A stretch of 12,562 bases of DNA. Source: Pseudomonadota bacterium (GTDB lineage Bacteria; Pseudomonadota; Gammaproteobacteria; Burkholderiales; Burkholderiaceae_D). The stretch covers positions 1 to 12,562 of the forward strand of contig JAEWEK010000059.1 of assembly GCA_023389425.1 (NCBI GenBank). The letters are read 5' to 3'. Positions within the stretch are counted from its first letter, which is position 1, and every line of letters begins with the position of its first letter. The notes beneath the pieces were generated by a model that worked only from the letters and a program-made list of their open reading frames with translations, did not search any database and was not told the origin of the DNA. A program made the position numbers and the translations under genes. Shown here piece after piece: positions 12,264 through 12,562 of the stretch.

Positions 12264-12562
12264 ATGCGCACCCACGCGCTGCAATGTTTCGGCGCCGCCG
12301 CGGACGGCGGCAACCCGGCCCTGGTGGTGCAGGACGGCCCGGCCGGCGCGGCCGCGCGCCAGGCCATCGCCCACGCCCACGGCAGCACCGTCGTGTTCCT
12401 CGACGGCGCGCCCGCGTCCTGCGTGCTCGACTACTACTACCCGCACACCCGCAGCCCGCTGTGCCTGCACGCCACGCTGGCCGCCGCCCATGTCCTGTTG
12501 GCCGAAGTAGGAACGGCGTTCGCGCGCCGCCAGGCCCCCCATGCCGCGCCGCCGGTCCTGAC
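12264..12562 (+). CDS. PhzF-family isomerase-like protein (N-terminal part, runs off the window)
   Basis: The first 99 codons of a protein resembling the PhzF/YddE family, which has a diaminopimelate-epimerase-like fold and includes phenazine-pathway isomerases and many uncharacterised members. The start at 12264 has GGAGG 4 bases upstream. The family's G-N-P motif near the N-terminus is present (G16-N17-P18, followed by ALVV). So is a version of its second hallmark, normally P-F-C-G-H-A-T, here written YYPHTRSPLCLHATLAAAHVL (about 58-78). The usual N-L-S-E-T-x-F segment with the catalytic Glu reads H-G-S-T-V-V-F here, so the general acid/base appears to be missing and the Gly of the GHAT motif is Leu. 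It may be a non-catalytic or re-purposed member. The C-terminal domain is outside the window. Confidence 0.7.
   Translation, partial: MRTHALQCFGAAADGGNPALVVQDGPAGAAARQAIAHAHGSTVVFLDGAPASCVLDYYYPHTRSPLCLHATLAAAHVLLAEVGTAFARRQAPHAAPPVL

Overview
The window reads as chromosomal DNA of a high-GC betaproteobacterium, most likely from the Oxalobacteraceae (Massilia/Telluria-like). This is inferred from the pyrG-kdsA-eno-ftsB gene order, the near-total G/C at third codon positions, a metal-dependent type KdsA, and dispersed GC-rich palindromes of the REP kind. No rRNA, tRNA, CRISPR array, transposase or phage structural gene is visible. Species assignment is not possible from sequence reading alone.

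Layout, left to right. Bases 1-71 hold the C-terminal tail of a rightward gene. It converges on an exported protein of unknown function (76-813, minus). Next comes a leftward housekeeping operon, in transcription order: pyrG (CTP synthase), kdsA (KDO-8-phosphate synthase, overlapping pyrG by 4 nt), eno (enolase), ftsB (divisome protein) and a small addiction-module-antidote-like HTH protein with no toxin beside it. A TATAAT -10 element lies ahead of pyrG. REP-like hairpins sit in the kdsA-eno and ftsB-HTH gaps, and a GNRA-loop hairpin separates eno from ftsB. Upstream of that operon, also leftward, is an OprB-family carbohydrate porin (5583-6902), then a four-helix small membrane protein with an internal duplication (6971-7333), then a protein with a RAMA/DUF4357-like domain (7495-8124).

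The right part is dominated by dnaE2 (imuC), the SOS-controlled error-prone polymerase (8523-11792, minus). A near-consensus LexA box ends only 7 bp before its start codon. No imuA or imuB partner gene is adjacent. Upstream of dnaE2 is a DUF3088 thioredoxin-like protein. Divergent from that, at the right edge, is the start of a PhzF-family protein that seems to lack the family's catalytic glutamate.

The most unusual part is the roughly 400-bp non-coding stretch 8125-8522 between dnaE2 and the RAMA-like gene. It carries four blocks of helically phased 10-bp repeats built on CGACA/TGTCG. The blocks form two diverged copies of an inverted pair around a nested palindrome with 21-nt arms. Next to it, four perfect 12-bp repeats overlap the dnaE2 stop codon. 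A 6-bp repeat inside dnaE2 encodes a Gly-Val/Gly-Ile tract in an extra linker. I know of no described system with this architecture. It looks like an assembly site for a cooperatively binding protein, an operator of the downstream gene, or a non-autonomous repeat element.
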